A DNA stretch of 24,830 nucleotides from contig JAHILT010000026.1 of the NCBI GenBank assembly GCA_018896875.1, positions 1 to 24,830 on the forward strand, read 5' to 3'. Positions 13,058-21,495 of the stretch are shown here, in pieces (within the stretch, counting starts at the first letter, position 1; the number at the start of each line of letters is the position of its first letter). The notes beneath the pieces are model-generated. The model ran no database searches and was not told the DNA's origin. It worked only from the letters and a program-made list of their open reading frames with translations. A program made the translations under genes and the position numbers. This stretch comes from Patescibacteria group bacterium (GTDB lineage: Bacteria > Patescibacteriota > Minisyncoccia > UBA6257 > 02-FULL-45-10c).

Positions 13058-15718
13058 ATGGCAATGAAAAATTTCAATCGTTTTACAATCAAGGCGCAAG
13101 AAGCTTTGCAAAATGGACAAGAATTAGCAGCTTCTAGAAATCATGGAGAATTTAAAGCTCTTCATTTATTATCAGCATTAATTGCTGATGCCCAAAGTTT
13201 AGTCCATCCGATACTTACAGAAAGCAAGGTTAATTTGGATTTATTAGATAAGAATATAGATGAAAATATTAAAAAGTTTCCAAAAGTAATTACTACACAG
13301 TCTAATATAGGACAGCTTTATCTTTCTCAAGAGTTAATACAAATTTTAGAAAAGGCAGCCAAAATAGCTATGTCGCAAAAAGATGAATTTATTTCTTGCG
13401 AGCATCTGCTTTTAGGGATATTGGATACTTCTTCAACTGCCCAGCTTCTTCTTGATCAAGCTGGATTAAAAAAAGACGAGGCCATGAAAATCTTAATTCA
13501 ATTAAGAGGTTCTACTAGAATTGTTGATGAAACTCCAGAAAGTAAATTTCAAGTTTTAGAAAAATATTCTGTAAATCTTACCAATAAAGCACGGGAAGGT
13601 AAATTGGATCCTGTTATTGGCCGCGAAGAAGAACTTCGCAGAACAATTCAGGTGCTTTCTAGAAGAACCAAAAATAATCCTATATTAATTGGAGAGCCGG
13701 GTGTTGGAAAAACCGCTGTTGTTGAGGGATTAGCACAGAGAATAGTATCTGGCGATGTGCCAGAACCGCTTAAAGATAAAGACATTGTTGCTTTAGATTT
13801 AGGGTCTATGATTGCTGGCACAAAATTTAGGGGCGAATTTGAAGATCGTTTAAAGGCTTTTATAAAAGAAATTCAAAAATCTGATGGTAAATTAATATTA
13901 TTTATAGACGAAATACATACTATTGTGGGCGCAGGAGCGGCTGAAGGATCAGTTGATGCTTCAAATTTACTTAAGCCAGCCTTAGCACGCGGAGAATTAC
14001 ATGCTATTGGCGCTACCACTTTAAAGGAGTTTCAAAAATACATAGAAAAAGACGCTGCGTTAGAAAGGCGTTTTCAGCCTATTCTAGTTGAAGAACCAAA
14101 CATTGAAGATAGTATTAGTATTTTACGTGGTCTTAAAGAAAAATATGAGATTCATCATGGACTAAGAATAAGCGACGAAGCTATTATTGCAGCGGTTAAT
14201 TTATCTGCTCGTTATATTCCCGATAGATTTCTTCCTGACAAAGCAGTGGATTTAGTTGATGAAGCTGCGGCATGTAGAATGTTGGAGAGCGAAAGTTTGC
14301 CCCAGGAAATTGATAGTTTAAGAAGAAAAATAACTCAATTAGAGATAGAAAAATCAGCAATAGGAAAAGAAAATTCTTTTGAGAGTAAGGCTAGATTAAA
14401 GATTATAAAGAAAGAAATAACGAAACTTAAAGAAGACAATAATGCACTTTCTGCGAAATGGAATGCTGAGAAGATGCTTTTTGAAGATCGTAATAGATTA
14501 AGAAAAGCAATTGATGATTTGAAACGAGAAGCTGAAGTCGCAGAGAGAGATGGGGATTTAGAGCTTGTTGCTAAGATTCGTTATGGTAAATTGCCATCTG
14601 CTGAAAAAGAATTCAAAGCTTTTGAAAGAAAATACTTAACTAGAATTTCTCAATCGGGTAGATCTTCTAAGAGCAAAGCTAAGGGTAGTGTTCAATTTAT
14701 CAAAGAGATGGTTGATAAGGAAGACATAGCTAATGTTATTTCTCGTTGGACAGGTGTTCCTGTCAGCAAAATGTTGGAATCAGAAAACGATAAGTTGATA
14801 AAGATAGAAGAAGTTTTAGGACAAAGAGTTATTGGACAGAAAGAAGCTATTACTTCAGTTTCTAGCGCTTTAAGACGAGCTCGCGCTGGTTTATCAGATG
14901 AAAGTAAACCACTTGGTTCTTTTATGTTCCTTGGTCCTACTGGTGTCGGAAAAACAGAATTAGCTAAAGCTTTGGCGGAATTTATGTTTGATGACGAAAA
15001 AGCTTTAGTTAGAGTGGATATGTCTGAGTATATGGAAAAATATGCAATTTCTAAATTAATTGGTTCTCCTCCAGGCTACGTTGGGCACGAAGAAGGGGGA
15101 CAGCTTACGGAAATTATTAGACATAAGCCATATAGCCTTATTCTTTTTGATGAAATCGAGAAAGCTCATCCTGAAGTGTTTAATATTCTATTACAAGTAT
15201 TAGATGACGGACGTCTTACGGATAGTAAAGGGAGGGTGGTTAATTTTAAGAACACTATTATAATAATGACTTCTAATGTTGGCGGAGAACACTTAAAGCA
15301 ATTATCAAGCATTGGTTTTTCTTCTGACATAGGAGAAGGTAGGGAAGTTGAAATTAAGGACAAAATTCAAGAATCGCTAAAAGAGAAATTTAAACCAGAA
15401 TTTTTAAATCGTTTGGATGAAATTATAATATTTAATTCATTAAACAAGGAAGAGCTTAGGAAGATTGTTAACCTACAAATAGATATTATTGAGAAGAAGG
15501 TTGAGGCTAAAGAATATAAATTATCAGTAGATAAAACTGTTGTTGATTATCTTGTTGAAAATGGATTTAGCCCTGAATATGGCGCTAGACATCTAAAAAG
15601 ATTAATTCAAAAAACCATAATAGATAAATTGGCCGATAAAATGATTAAAAGAGAATTAAAAAATGGTAGAAAGATTAAAATTGGTTTTAAAAACCACGCA
15701 ATTGCAATTAATTCTTAA
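13058..15718 (+). CDS. clpB: ClpB-type AAA+ disaggregase with a ClpC-like IGF loop
   Basis: This hexameric AAA+ unfoldase threads aggregated proteins through its pore, working with DnaK. A Clp_N double repeat spans about residues 7-150. NBD1 has Walker A GEPGVGKT (212-219) and Walker B LILFIDEIHT (279-288). A long coiled-coil middle domain covers about 410-545 and includes EAEVAERDGDLELVAKIRYG, typical of ClpB. NBD2 has Walker A GPTGVGKT (626-633) and Walker B LILFDEIEKAH (694-704). The 886-aa length fits ClpB. Residues 751-754 (SIGF, after TSNVGGEHLKQLS) sit where ClpC carries its VGF ClpP-docking loop and where ClpB normally has none. CIRCE upstream supports a heat-shock role. The start could be codon 1 or Met3 (MKNFNRFT). 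Confidence 0.93.
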   Translation: MAMKNFNRFTIKAQEALQNGQELAASRNHGEFKALHLLSALIADAQSLVHPILTESKVNLDLLDKNIDENIKKFPKVITTQSNIGQLYLSQELIQILEKAAKIAMSQKDEFISCEHLLLGILDTSSTAQLLLDQAGLKKDEAMKILIQLRGSTRIVDETPESKFQVLEKYSVNLTNKAREGKLDPVIGREEELRRTIQVLSRRTKNNPILIGEPGVGKTAVVEGLAQRIVSGDVPEPLKDKDIVALDLGSMIAGTKFRGEFEDRLKAFIKEIQKSDGKLILFIDEIHTIVGAGAAEGSVDASNLLKPALARGELHAIGATTLKEFQKYIEKDAALERRFQPILVEEPNIEDSISILRGLKEKYEIHHGLRISDEAIIAAVNLSARYIPDRFLPDKAVDLVDEAAACRMLESESLPQEIDSLRRKITQLEIEKSAIGKENSFESKARLKIIKKEITKLKEDNNALSAKWNAEKMLFEDRNRLRKAIDDLKREAEVAERDGDLELVAKIRYGKLPSAEKEFKAFERKYLTRISQSGRSSKSKAKGSVQFIKEMVDKEDIANVISRWTGVPVSKMLESENDKLIKIEEVLGQRVIGQKEAITSVSSALRRARAGLSDESKPLGSFMFLGPTGVGKTELAKALAEFMFDDEKALVRVDMSEYMEKYAISKLIGSPPGYVGHEEGGQLTEIIRHKPYSLILFDEIEKAHPEVFNILLQVLDDGRLTDSKGRVVNFKNTIIIMTSNVGGEHLKQLSSIGFSSDIGEGREVEIKDKIQESLKEKFKPEFLNRLDEIIIFNSLNKEELRKIVNLQIDIIEKKVEAKEYKLSVDKTVVDYLVENGFSPEYGARHLKRLIQKTIIDKLADKMIKRELKNGRKIKIGFKNHAIAINS

Positions 15719-16406
15719 GACATTTGCTTTCGCTGGGTTATTATATTGGGTAAGAATATCAGACTTTGCAATACCAGTTGTTATTTTGTTTTCTTTATTA
15801 AGTTTTATTTTTTATTTTAAAACTTACCATCAAAATAGCTTTGAGAATATTTTCTCTTTTTTAGCTCTCTTAATTGCTTCGTTATCAACGACAAGTTTAT
15901 TGGCTCATTTTGAATTTTTGATACCAGCTATCATATTCTTTTCTTTTATTTTTTATTTGATTTTAGCATTAAAAGATTTTGTCTTGCCTCATCGTTATGA
16001 GTGGAATTATGTAAAAAATTTATTATTGCTTTATTCGGTTTTTATAGGTTATTTTTTGTCTAATAAATACGATTTATTTTTTGTTAAATTTTTAGCAGTT
16101 TTTATTATCGTATATTTCGTAATACAAGAATGGCTTTTATGGTTGGGGATTGATTTCCCAAGGAGAAGACGATTAATAAGTATTGTTTTTTCTTTTTTAG
16201 CCCTACAATTTGTATGGGCAGTTTCTCTTCTGCCTCTAGGGTTTATAAACTCCGCCTTGTTAATTACACTTTTTGTTTATTTGATGTTTAGTTTTTGTGT
16301 TAATCATCTCAATGGGACTCTTAACAAAAAGTTAGTTATTGGTAATTTGATTATTTTAGCTTCTTCTCTATTTGTAATTTTCTTTTTTACGAATTTTACA
16401 ATTTAA
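15663..16406 (+). CDS. Polytopic membrane protein of unknown function
   Basis: This protein of up to 247 aa has about eight hydrophobic segments, very rich in Phe and Leu, separated by short loops. A short basic loop, DFPRRRRLIS, near residue 165 likely faces the cytoplasm. No catalytic motif is visible. From ATG 15663 it overlaps the 3' end of clpB by 56 bases in another frame. TTG at 15702 (LQLILKTF) is an in-frame alternative that would shorten the overlap. The tight overlap suggests translational coupling and co-expression with clpB, and hence perhaps a stress role, but that is inference. Confidence 0.75.
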   Translation: MVERLKLVLKTTQLQLILKTFAFAGLLYWVRISDFAIPVVILFSLLSFIFYFKTYHQNSFENIFSFLALLIASLSTTSLLAHFEFLIPAIIFFSFIFYLILALKDFVLPHRYEWNYVKNLLLLYSVFIGYFLSNKYDLFFVKFLAVFIIVYFVIQEWLLWLGIDFPRRRRLISIVFSFLALQFVWAVSLLPLGFINSALLITLFVYLMFSFCVNHLNGTLNKKLVIGNLIILASSLFVIFFFTNFTI

Positions 16407-16522
16407 TAATTAGGCATTAAGAACTAGATATTAGTTTTAGGCTCTTGCTTTTTTTGGTTTTTTTGATTAATATAATTAGCGTTGTGATTAGTAAATAAGT
16501 AATTAAATTATTAAATTTTTAT
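16407..16522 (+). other. AT-rich gap before element copy 3
   Basis: Degenerate TAATTAGGCATTAAGAACTA phrases and T-runs (16449-16467). There is no clear stem terminator and no gene. Confidence 0.4.
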
Positions 16523-16657
16523 AAAATAAAAAAGTTATTTTTCGGAAACAGCATAATTTTTCCCAGCAGAAAAATTTGCTTCGCCCTCGGCGCTTTACCG
16601 AAGACGGACCATGCTAAAGCGCCTGCGGGATGTTCTTCTAAATAACTTTTTTGTTTT
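16523..16657 (+). repeat. Structured repeat element, copy 3 (candidate ncRNA or mobile element)
   Basis: An 18-bp outer stem (16523-16540 with 16640-16657, one T-G pair) is unrelated in sequence to copies 1 and 2. The core TTCGGAAACAGCATAATTTT is kept. An 8-bp hairpin AATTTTTC (16555-16562) with GAAAAATT (16569-16576) and TTGCTTCGCCCTCGGCG follow. The third hairpin is wholly different here: GGCGCTTTA (16589-16597) with TAAAGCGCC (16615-16623). GGGATGTTCTT closes the core. It ends 30 bases before the regulator gene. Confidence 0.8.
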
Positions 16658-16687
16658 AATTATCTAATTTTTAAATTTTAAATTTTA

Positions 16688-17440
16688 ATGTCAATAACTT
16701 CAGATTTCTTGAAAACAAAGGCTCGTGAAATTTCTTACGCTCTTAATAGAGTGTCTTTTTATATTAAGAGAAACAATCTAAGACAAAAGATAGAAAATTT
16801 AAGTTTTGAATTTTTAGAAAGTGTTGCTATTTCTGGAGAAGATCCTTCGGACAAACAACTTTCACTTAGAGTTTTTAAGAATATTTCTGCTATAGATGTG
16901 TTGGTAAGAATTGCTCATTCGCTTTATGAAATAGAACCAGTCAATGCCAATATCTTGATAAGAGAATTAGATTCTTTCAATTCGGCAATTCGGAAATTTA
17001 ATAATTCGGCAAGCGAAGATTCTTCAGTAGAAGAGTTGCCGAACTTAGAAACGATGTTTTCGTCTCCTCCTGCTGTAGTAGAAAATTCGGCAAACTTAGA
17101 ACGGAAGCAACAAGATAAGAATTTGGCAACAATTGATAAGCAAGAAGAAATAGTAGAGAAGGCATATATGTCTGCTAAAAATTCTTCCAAGGCTGAGTCC
17201 GGCAATAATACGGGGAATGGAAATAATTCGGCAATATCTGGACAGACTAGACAAACTCTTATATCTGAAAAAATTCGGCAATCTGGGAAGATCAATTTGA
17301 AAGAATTGGCGACCCAACTTCCTACCGTAAGTGAAAGAACATTAAGATATGATTTGCATAGGTTGTGTGACCAGGGAACAGTAGAGAAGATAGGTAATTC
17401 TGGTCCGGGGACAAGTTATATTGCAAAAGAAAAAGCGTAA
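16688..17440 (+). CDS. Winged-helix DNA-binding protein (DeoR-type HTH)
   Basis: This is a probable transcription regulator. The C-terminal 65 residues form a winged helix: LISEKIRQSGKINLKELATQ (helices 1-2), SERTLRYDLHRL (215-226, recognition helix) and a wing, VEKIGNSGPGTSYIA. The N-terminal 105 residues are a helical bundle with no known ligand motif. Between them lies a polar Asn/Ser/Glu-rich linker (about 105-190) that encodes repeated NSA tripeptides through a recurring 10-base word. No ligand-binding domain of the sugar-phosphate DeoR type is present, so the effector may be a protein contact through the bundle. The leader is TTTTAAA repeats without a Shine-Dalgarno sequence. Confidence 0.8.
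   Translation: MSITSDFLKTKAREISYALNRVSFYIKRNNLRQKIENLSFEFLESVAISGEDPSDKQLSLRVFKNISAIDVLVRIAHSLYEIEPVNANILIRELDSFNSAIRKFNNSASEDSSVEELPNLETMFSSPPAVVENSANLERKQQDKNLATIDKQEEIVEKAYMSAKNSSKAESGNNTGNGNNSAISGQTRQTLISEKIRQSGKINLKELATQLPTVSERTLRYDLHRLCDQGTVEKIGNSGPGTSYIAKEKA
16979..17281 (+). repeat. Five copies of AATTCGGCAA inside the regulator gene
   Basis: Exact copies start at 16979, 17003, 17084, 17225 and 17272, and a near copy, AATTCGGAAA, starts at 16988. The first four read Asn-Ser-Ala and the last reads as part of IRQ, so the DNA word is conserved across two reading frames. GAACTTAGAAACG (17041) and AAACTTAGAACGG (17092) nearby also look duplicated. Confidence 0.75.
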
Positions 17441-17508
17441 TAAAAATGGTTGTATATCGTTATATTATGTAGAATTCGCAAGCTTTAAATTATTAACAAT
17501 TTTGAGCT

Positions 17509-17536
17509 TTGCTGATTAAAAGATATTAGATATAAT
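17509..17536 (+). promoter_or_regulatory. Promoter of the leader/small RNA
   Basis: TATAAT (17531-17536), with TTGCTG (17509-17514) as a partial -35 after 16 bases. It predicts a start near 17543, just upstream of a stable hairpin. Confidence 0.5.
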
Positions 17537-17542
17537 AAGAGT

Positions 17543-17650
17543 ATAAGAAGATTTAGTGTGAGGCTGAATCTTCCAAATAAATTTAAAACATAAGTTTTAA
17601 ATTACTATATTTGGTGTATTCAGTCTCGCCCTAAAAGCGAGACTTTTTCT
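17543..17650 (+). ncRNA. Candidate structured small RNA or attenuator leader
   Basis: The predicted transcript folds into one long hairpin. The outer stem is GTGAGGCTGAAT (17558-17569) with ATTCAGTCTCGC (17618-17629), then CCAAATA (17573-17579) with TATTTGG (17608-17614), then AATTTAAAAC (17580-17589) with GTTTTAAATT (17594-17603), loop ATAA. The 3' arm piece GTCTCGC (17623-17629) can instead pair with GCGAGAC (17637-17643), which is followed by TTTTT, forming a terminator. The two folds exclude each other. It is not a riboswitch I recognise; a 6S-like long hairpin is another option. Confidence 0.5.
17622..17650 (+). terminator. Intrinsic terminator of the small RNA/leader
   Basis: AGTCTCGC (17622-17629) pairs with GCGAGACT (17637-17644) around a seven-base loop, followed by a T-run. 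It lies 196 bases before the surface-protein ATG. Confidence 0.8.
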
Positions 17651-17696
17651 TTCATAGTAAAGATATTTAAAAAATTATTTTTAACTGCCAGGTCGG

Positions 17697-17723
17697 TCTC
17701 TTATATCTAACGGTATAAAGAGA
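17697..17723 (+). other. AT-rich hairpin upstream of the surface-protein promoter
   Basis: TCTCTTATATC pairs with GGTATAAAGAGA with one bulged A, loop TAAC. It lies just upstream of the predicted -35, so it may be a protein-binding site or chance. Confidence 0.35.
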
Positions 17724-17739
17724 GTAGTAAAATATTTTT

Positions 17740-17769
17740 TTGAAAGCAAAAGATTACAAGTTTTATAAT
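17740..17769 (+). promoter_or_regulatory. Promoter of the surface-protein gene
   Basis: TTGAAA (17740-17745), 18 bases, then TATAAT (17764-17769). The predicted start near 17776 gives a 70-base leader. No Shine-Dalgarno sequence precedes the ATG. Confidence 0.65.
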
Positions 17770-17845
17770 TTTATTCTTCTTAAACAATAACAATTTTGTC
17801 GACTAGAATTGGTTTAATGAAGAAAATTTCAAATTAAAAATAAAC

Positions 17846-20800
17846 ATGAATAAAATAATTAACAAAGTTTCAATTTCTGTAGTTTCTATAGCTACAGTTT
17901 TGTCGCTATCTGGTGCAGCCGCTGTACTTCCTGTTACTGTTCATGGCGCCGCTTTAACTGATGCCCAAGTCTCAGCGATAATTTCGCTCTTGGAATCGTT
18001 TGGCGCCGATACAGCAACAATTGCTAATGTTCAGACTTCACTTTCGGGTGGAACTCCTGCAGCAGTAGTAACAAGTTCATCTAGCTCATCTGTTCCTGCT
18101 TCTCTTCTAACATCCTCGGACCTCACCCTTGGAAGTAAAGGAGCTGCAGTTAAAGATTTGCAGGTTTTCTTGAATGCCGCTGGTCACACCGTATCTACAA
18201 CTGGAGTTGGTTCTGCTGGTAATGAATCCGAATATTTCGGTAACCTTACCAAGGCTGCTCTAGCAAAATTCCAGGCTGCTGAAGGAATTTCCCCAGCTTC
18301 TGGTTACTTTGGTTCTATTTCAAGAGCCAAATTAAAAGTTATGTCTGAAGCTGCCACCACAACTGGCACGACGACTACTACAACTACTACGACAGGTACA
18401 ACTACAGCCGTTCCAGCTGGTGAAGGTTTGACAGTGGCCTTGGCCGCTTCTCAGCCTATTTCTACAATCGCTCCTGGTTCTGCTACTAGAATTCCGTTCA
18501 CCAAAATTGCTTTGACAGCTGGTGCTTCTAATGTCTCTGTCAGTTCTATCTTAGTTGAGAGAACTGGTTTAGGCTCTGACTCCGCTATTGAGAGCGTAAT
18601 GTTATTGGACGAAAATGGTCAGCAATTAGGTCTTAAAAAGACTTTAAATTCTGATCACCAAGCTACTATTGGTGAAGCTTTCATCGTAACAGCTGGTCAA
18701 ACTAGAATTATTACAGTAGCCGCTAACCGTGCCGCTGCTAATACTGGTACGACTGGTTATTCCGGACAAACTTTGTCTTTTGCAGTCAACGCTATTAATA
18801 CTTCCGCGACTGTAACTGGCACTTTGCCTATTACTGGTACTTCCCAGACCGTAAATGAATCATTAACAATTGGTTCTGCTACAATGGCAAGAGGTACTAT
18901 AGATCCAGGTGCTAGCGTTACAAAGGAAGTTGGTACTGAAGGTTATACTTTCTCTAGCGTTAGAATAACCGCTGGTTCTCCTGAAAGGGTTTATTTGAAG
19001 TCCATTCGTTGGAATCAAGTTGGTTCCGCTGGTGCTTCCGATTTAGCCAATCTTAAAACTGTTGTTGATGGTACTTCCTATGACACTGCTATAAGTTCTG
19101 ATGGAAAGTATTACACTACAATTTTTGCTGAGCCAGGTTTATTAATGGAAAAGGGCGGTAGTAAAGAAGTTTCCATAAAAGGTGATGTCGTTGGTGGTTC
19201 TTTAAGAACTGTTAACTTTGATATTGCTAAGAGAACTGATATTTATATGGTTGGTGAAACCTATGGATATGGTATCTTAACTACTTTTGGAACTGGTACC
19301 GCTACGGTTGCTAATGACTCTGAAGTTATGAGTGCCGATGATCCATTTTACGATGGTGCTTTAGTCACCGTTTCTGCTGGTACAGTTACTGCTAGTACTT
19401 GGACTGGAATTCCAGCTGGCAACGTCGCTATTAATTTAGCTGACCAAGTTTTGGGTGGATGGAGCGTTGTCGTTAAGGGTGAAGAGGTATCTGTTTCAAG
19501 CTTGAAGGTTTACCTTGAAGTTACTGATGCTGATGCCGCTATTGCAAACTGGTCTGATTTAACCGGGGTTTCCTTGGTGAATGCCGCCGGCGCAAAATTA
19601 GCTGGTCCTATGGACGGTTCTGCTACACTCGGATATATTAATTTCACTGATACTATTACTTTCCCAATTGGTACTACTAATATTACTTTGAAAGGTAAAT
19701 TATCTACTGATTTTGAGTCTAGTGATACAGTTCAGGCTTCCACTACTCCTAGCACATGGACCATTACTGGTCAGACAACTGGTAATACCATTACAGCTAC
19801 TCCTGCTAGCGCTTTGACAGCTTCAGAAATGACTGTTAAGGCTGCTTCTTTGAATGTATCTGTTTCTTCCCAGCCAACGGCTAGGACGATTATTTCTGGT
19901 ACTACTAAGTATGAGTTTGCTAGATATATCTTAGACGGAACAGGTTCCGGAGAAGATATAAGAATTACTTCTATACCTTTGGCTTATGGAGCTACAACTA
20001 CTGCTTCTAACTTGACTAACTGTCAATTATACGATGGCACTGCTGTTGCTGCTACTTCCTTGACGACTGGTTCTAATGTTAAGAATCCAACTGCTGCTGG
20101 TTCTAGTACTAACTTTATTTTTGATGGTACAGGAATCACAGTTACAAAGGGTACTTCTAGAACTTTGTCTTTGAGATGTGATATGGCTGCTAATGCTTCG
20201 CATGGTCATGATTACAACTGGGGTATTGATGATGCTCAGGACGGTGTAACTGGGTCTTATGCTGCCGCTACTGGTTTAACTAGTGGTCAGACTGTTGCTG
20301 CTGTCTTTACAGACGCAAATGGTCAGAGAATGACTACTGCTACAGGTGGTTCTTATACTGTTGCTAAAGATCCGTCAATTCTTTACACCACGTATAGATC
20401 TGGTACAAATGTTATTCTTGGTAAATTGAAGTTCGCTGCTTCTACAGCTGAAAATTTGACTTTGACGCAAATTGCTTTGGCTTTAGGTAATACTTCAGCT
20501 TCAAGTTCTCAGGGAGACTTAGTCAATGAGCAAATTACATTGCATAATAGTGCTGGTACTCAAGTAGGTGTAGCCCAATTTGGTGGAGCTAATGCTCGTA
20601 ATGCAACTTCTACTTTAACTAGCGCAGTTGTTATTCCTGCAGGTGAAACTACTACTCTTACTCTTAGAGGATCATTAACTGCTCACACAGCTGTTCAGGG
20701 CACTGCTGGTTCCTTATTACAAATAGAGTATGATGGTGATAACAATGGTTTGAATGGTAACTACGCGATGGGTGTAGGTACAGTATCTGGAACTTCTGCT

Positions 20801-21454
20801 GATCAAGCCTTAAATGGTGGCAGAATCTTTAGGAATGCTCCTTCAATTGCTGTTACTAGCACTGGTGGTACATTTACTAACAATGCTGATCTTTACACTT
20901 TTGTGGTTACAAACCCAGATACTTCCAGAGATTTGATCTTAAAGAAAGTTTCGTTCTCTATCGCCACAACTGGCGCAGCCGATGCTGGATTTAAGAGCTT
21001 TATACTTTATGGAGGTGGAATAGCTGCTAACGCCGCTATCAATGCGCAGGACTTCATTACTGCTGGACCTACCTTTGACAAGATAGAAATTCGCTTTAAC
21101 GCTACTGCTTCAACTACAGAAGCTTCTAGAGTTCCAGCAAATTCTTCTAAGACATATGCCCTAAGAGTTACTTCTTATACTCCAGGTACTGCTACTGATG
21201 AAATTTCATTAGCACTCTTGGCTGATACAGCATATGCTCCTTGTTTGAGATTAATGTGTGCCATTTCGGAAATGGATAAACATACAGATGCTACGTCTTC
21301 AAATAACATAATTTGGAGTCCATTTAGCACAACTACTCCGGAAGTTACAGCCGCAACAGAATACAATGCGGACTGGGCAAACGGTTATGGTATGTCTGGC
21401 TTTGTTGCTAACAGTTCATTCCCAATCCAATCTTGGAGTAAGAAGAACAACTAA
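17846..21454 (+). CDS. Large secreted surface protein with peptidoglycan-binding domain (S-layer candidate)
   Basis: The 1202-aa protein starts with a signal peptide (residues 1-35, ending VTVHGA). A peptidoglycan-binding type 1 domain follows (about 91-166: LGSKGAAVKDLQVFLNAAG to GSISRAKLKVM), then a Thr-only/Gly linker (171-187) likely to be extended or glycosylated. The rest (about 190-1200) is beta-rich, Thr/Ser/Gly/Ala-rich and poor in Lys and Cys, with repeated blocks such as VTAGQTRIITVAA, VTKGTSRTLSLRC and IPAGETTTLTLRG, which look like tandem Ig-like domains. There are four Cys, two as CLRLMC. Gene composition differs from its neighbours: GGT, GCT and ACT codons dominate, as in highly expressed genes. 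It has its own promoter and a strong terminator. An S-layer role is inferred from design and size, not shown. Confidence 0.85.
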   Translation: MNKIINKVSISVVSIATVLSLSGAAAVLPVTVHGAALTDAQVSAIISLLESFGADTATIANVQTSLSGGTPAAVVTSSSSSSVPASLLTSSDLTLGSKGAAVKDLQVFLNAAGHTVSTTGVGSAGNESEYFGNLTKAALAKFQAAEGISPASGYFGSISRAKLKVMSEAATTTGTTTTTTTTTGTTTAVPAGEGLTVALAASQPISTIAPGSATRIPFTKIALTAGASNVSVSSILVERTGLGSDSAIESVMLLDENGQQLGLKKTLNSDHQATIGEAFIVTAGQTRIITVAANRAAANTGTTGYSGQTLSFAVNAINTSATVTGTLPITGTSQTVNESLTIGSATMARGTIDPGASVTKEVGTEGYTFSSVRITAGSPERVYLKSIRWNQVGSAGASDLANLKTVVDGTSYDTAISSDGKYYTTIFAEPGLLMEKGGSKEVSIKGDVVGGSLRTVNFDIAKRTDIYMVGETYGYGILTTFGTGTATVANDSEVMSADDPFYDGALVTVSAGTVTASTWTGIPAGNVAINLADQVLGGWSVVVKGEEVSVSSLKVYLEVTDADAAIANWSDLTGVSLVNAAGAKLAGPMDGSATLGYINFTDTITFPIGTTNITLKGKLSTDFESSDTVQASTTPSTWTITGQTTGNTITATPASALTASEMTVKAASLNVSVSSQPTARTIISGTTKYEFARYILDGTGSGEDIRITSIPLAYGATTTASNLTNCQLYDGTAVAATSLTTGSNVKNPTAAGSSTNFIFDGTGITVTKGTSRTLSLRCDMAANASHGHDYNWGIDDAQDGVTGSYAAATGLTSGQTVAAVFTDANGQRMTTATGGSYTVAKDPSILYTTYRSGTNVILGKLKFAASTAENLTLTQIALALGNTSASSSQGDLVNEQITLHNSAGTQVGVAQFGGANARNATSTLTSAVVIPAGETTTLTLRGSLTAHTAVQGTAGSLLQIEYDGDNNGLNGNYAMGVGTVSGTSADQALNGGRIFRNAPSIAVTSTGGTFTNNADLYTFVVTNPDTSRDLILKKVSFSIATTGAADAGFKSFILYGGGIAANAAINAQDFITAGPTFDKIEIRFNATASTTEASRVPANSSKTYALRVTSYTPGTATDEISLALLADTAYAPCLRLMCAISEMDKHTDATSSNNIIWSPFSTTTPEVTAATEYNADWANGYGMSGFVANSSFPIQSWSKKNN

Positions 21455-21495
21455 TCTAGTTTCTTGAGATCCGCCTAAAAAACGGTTAACTAGTC

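Noticed and set aside
16523..16657. Element copy 3 as SRP RNA (GGAAACAGC and GGGATGTT resemble SRP helix 8)
   Set aside because: Order and pairing do not form the SRP domain IV hairpin, and three copies exist.
16924..17317. Open frames on minus opposite the regulator gene
   Set aside because: They are shadows of the regulator coding sequence; the winged helix is on plus.
20027..21366. Short minus-strand frames within the surface-protein gene
   Set aside because: Antisense to a continuous, biased coding frame; no initiation or family signal.
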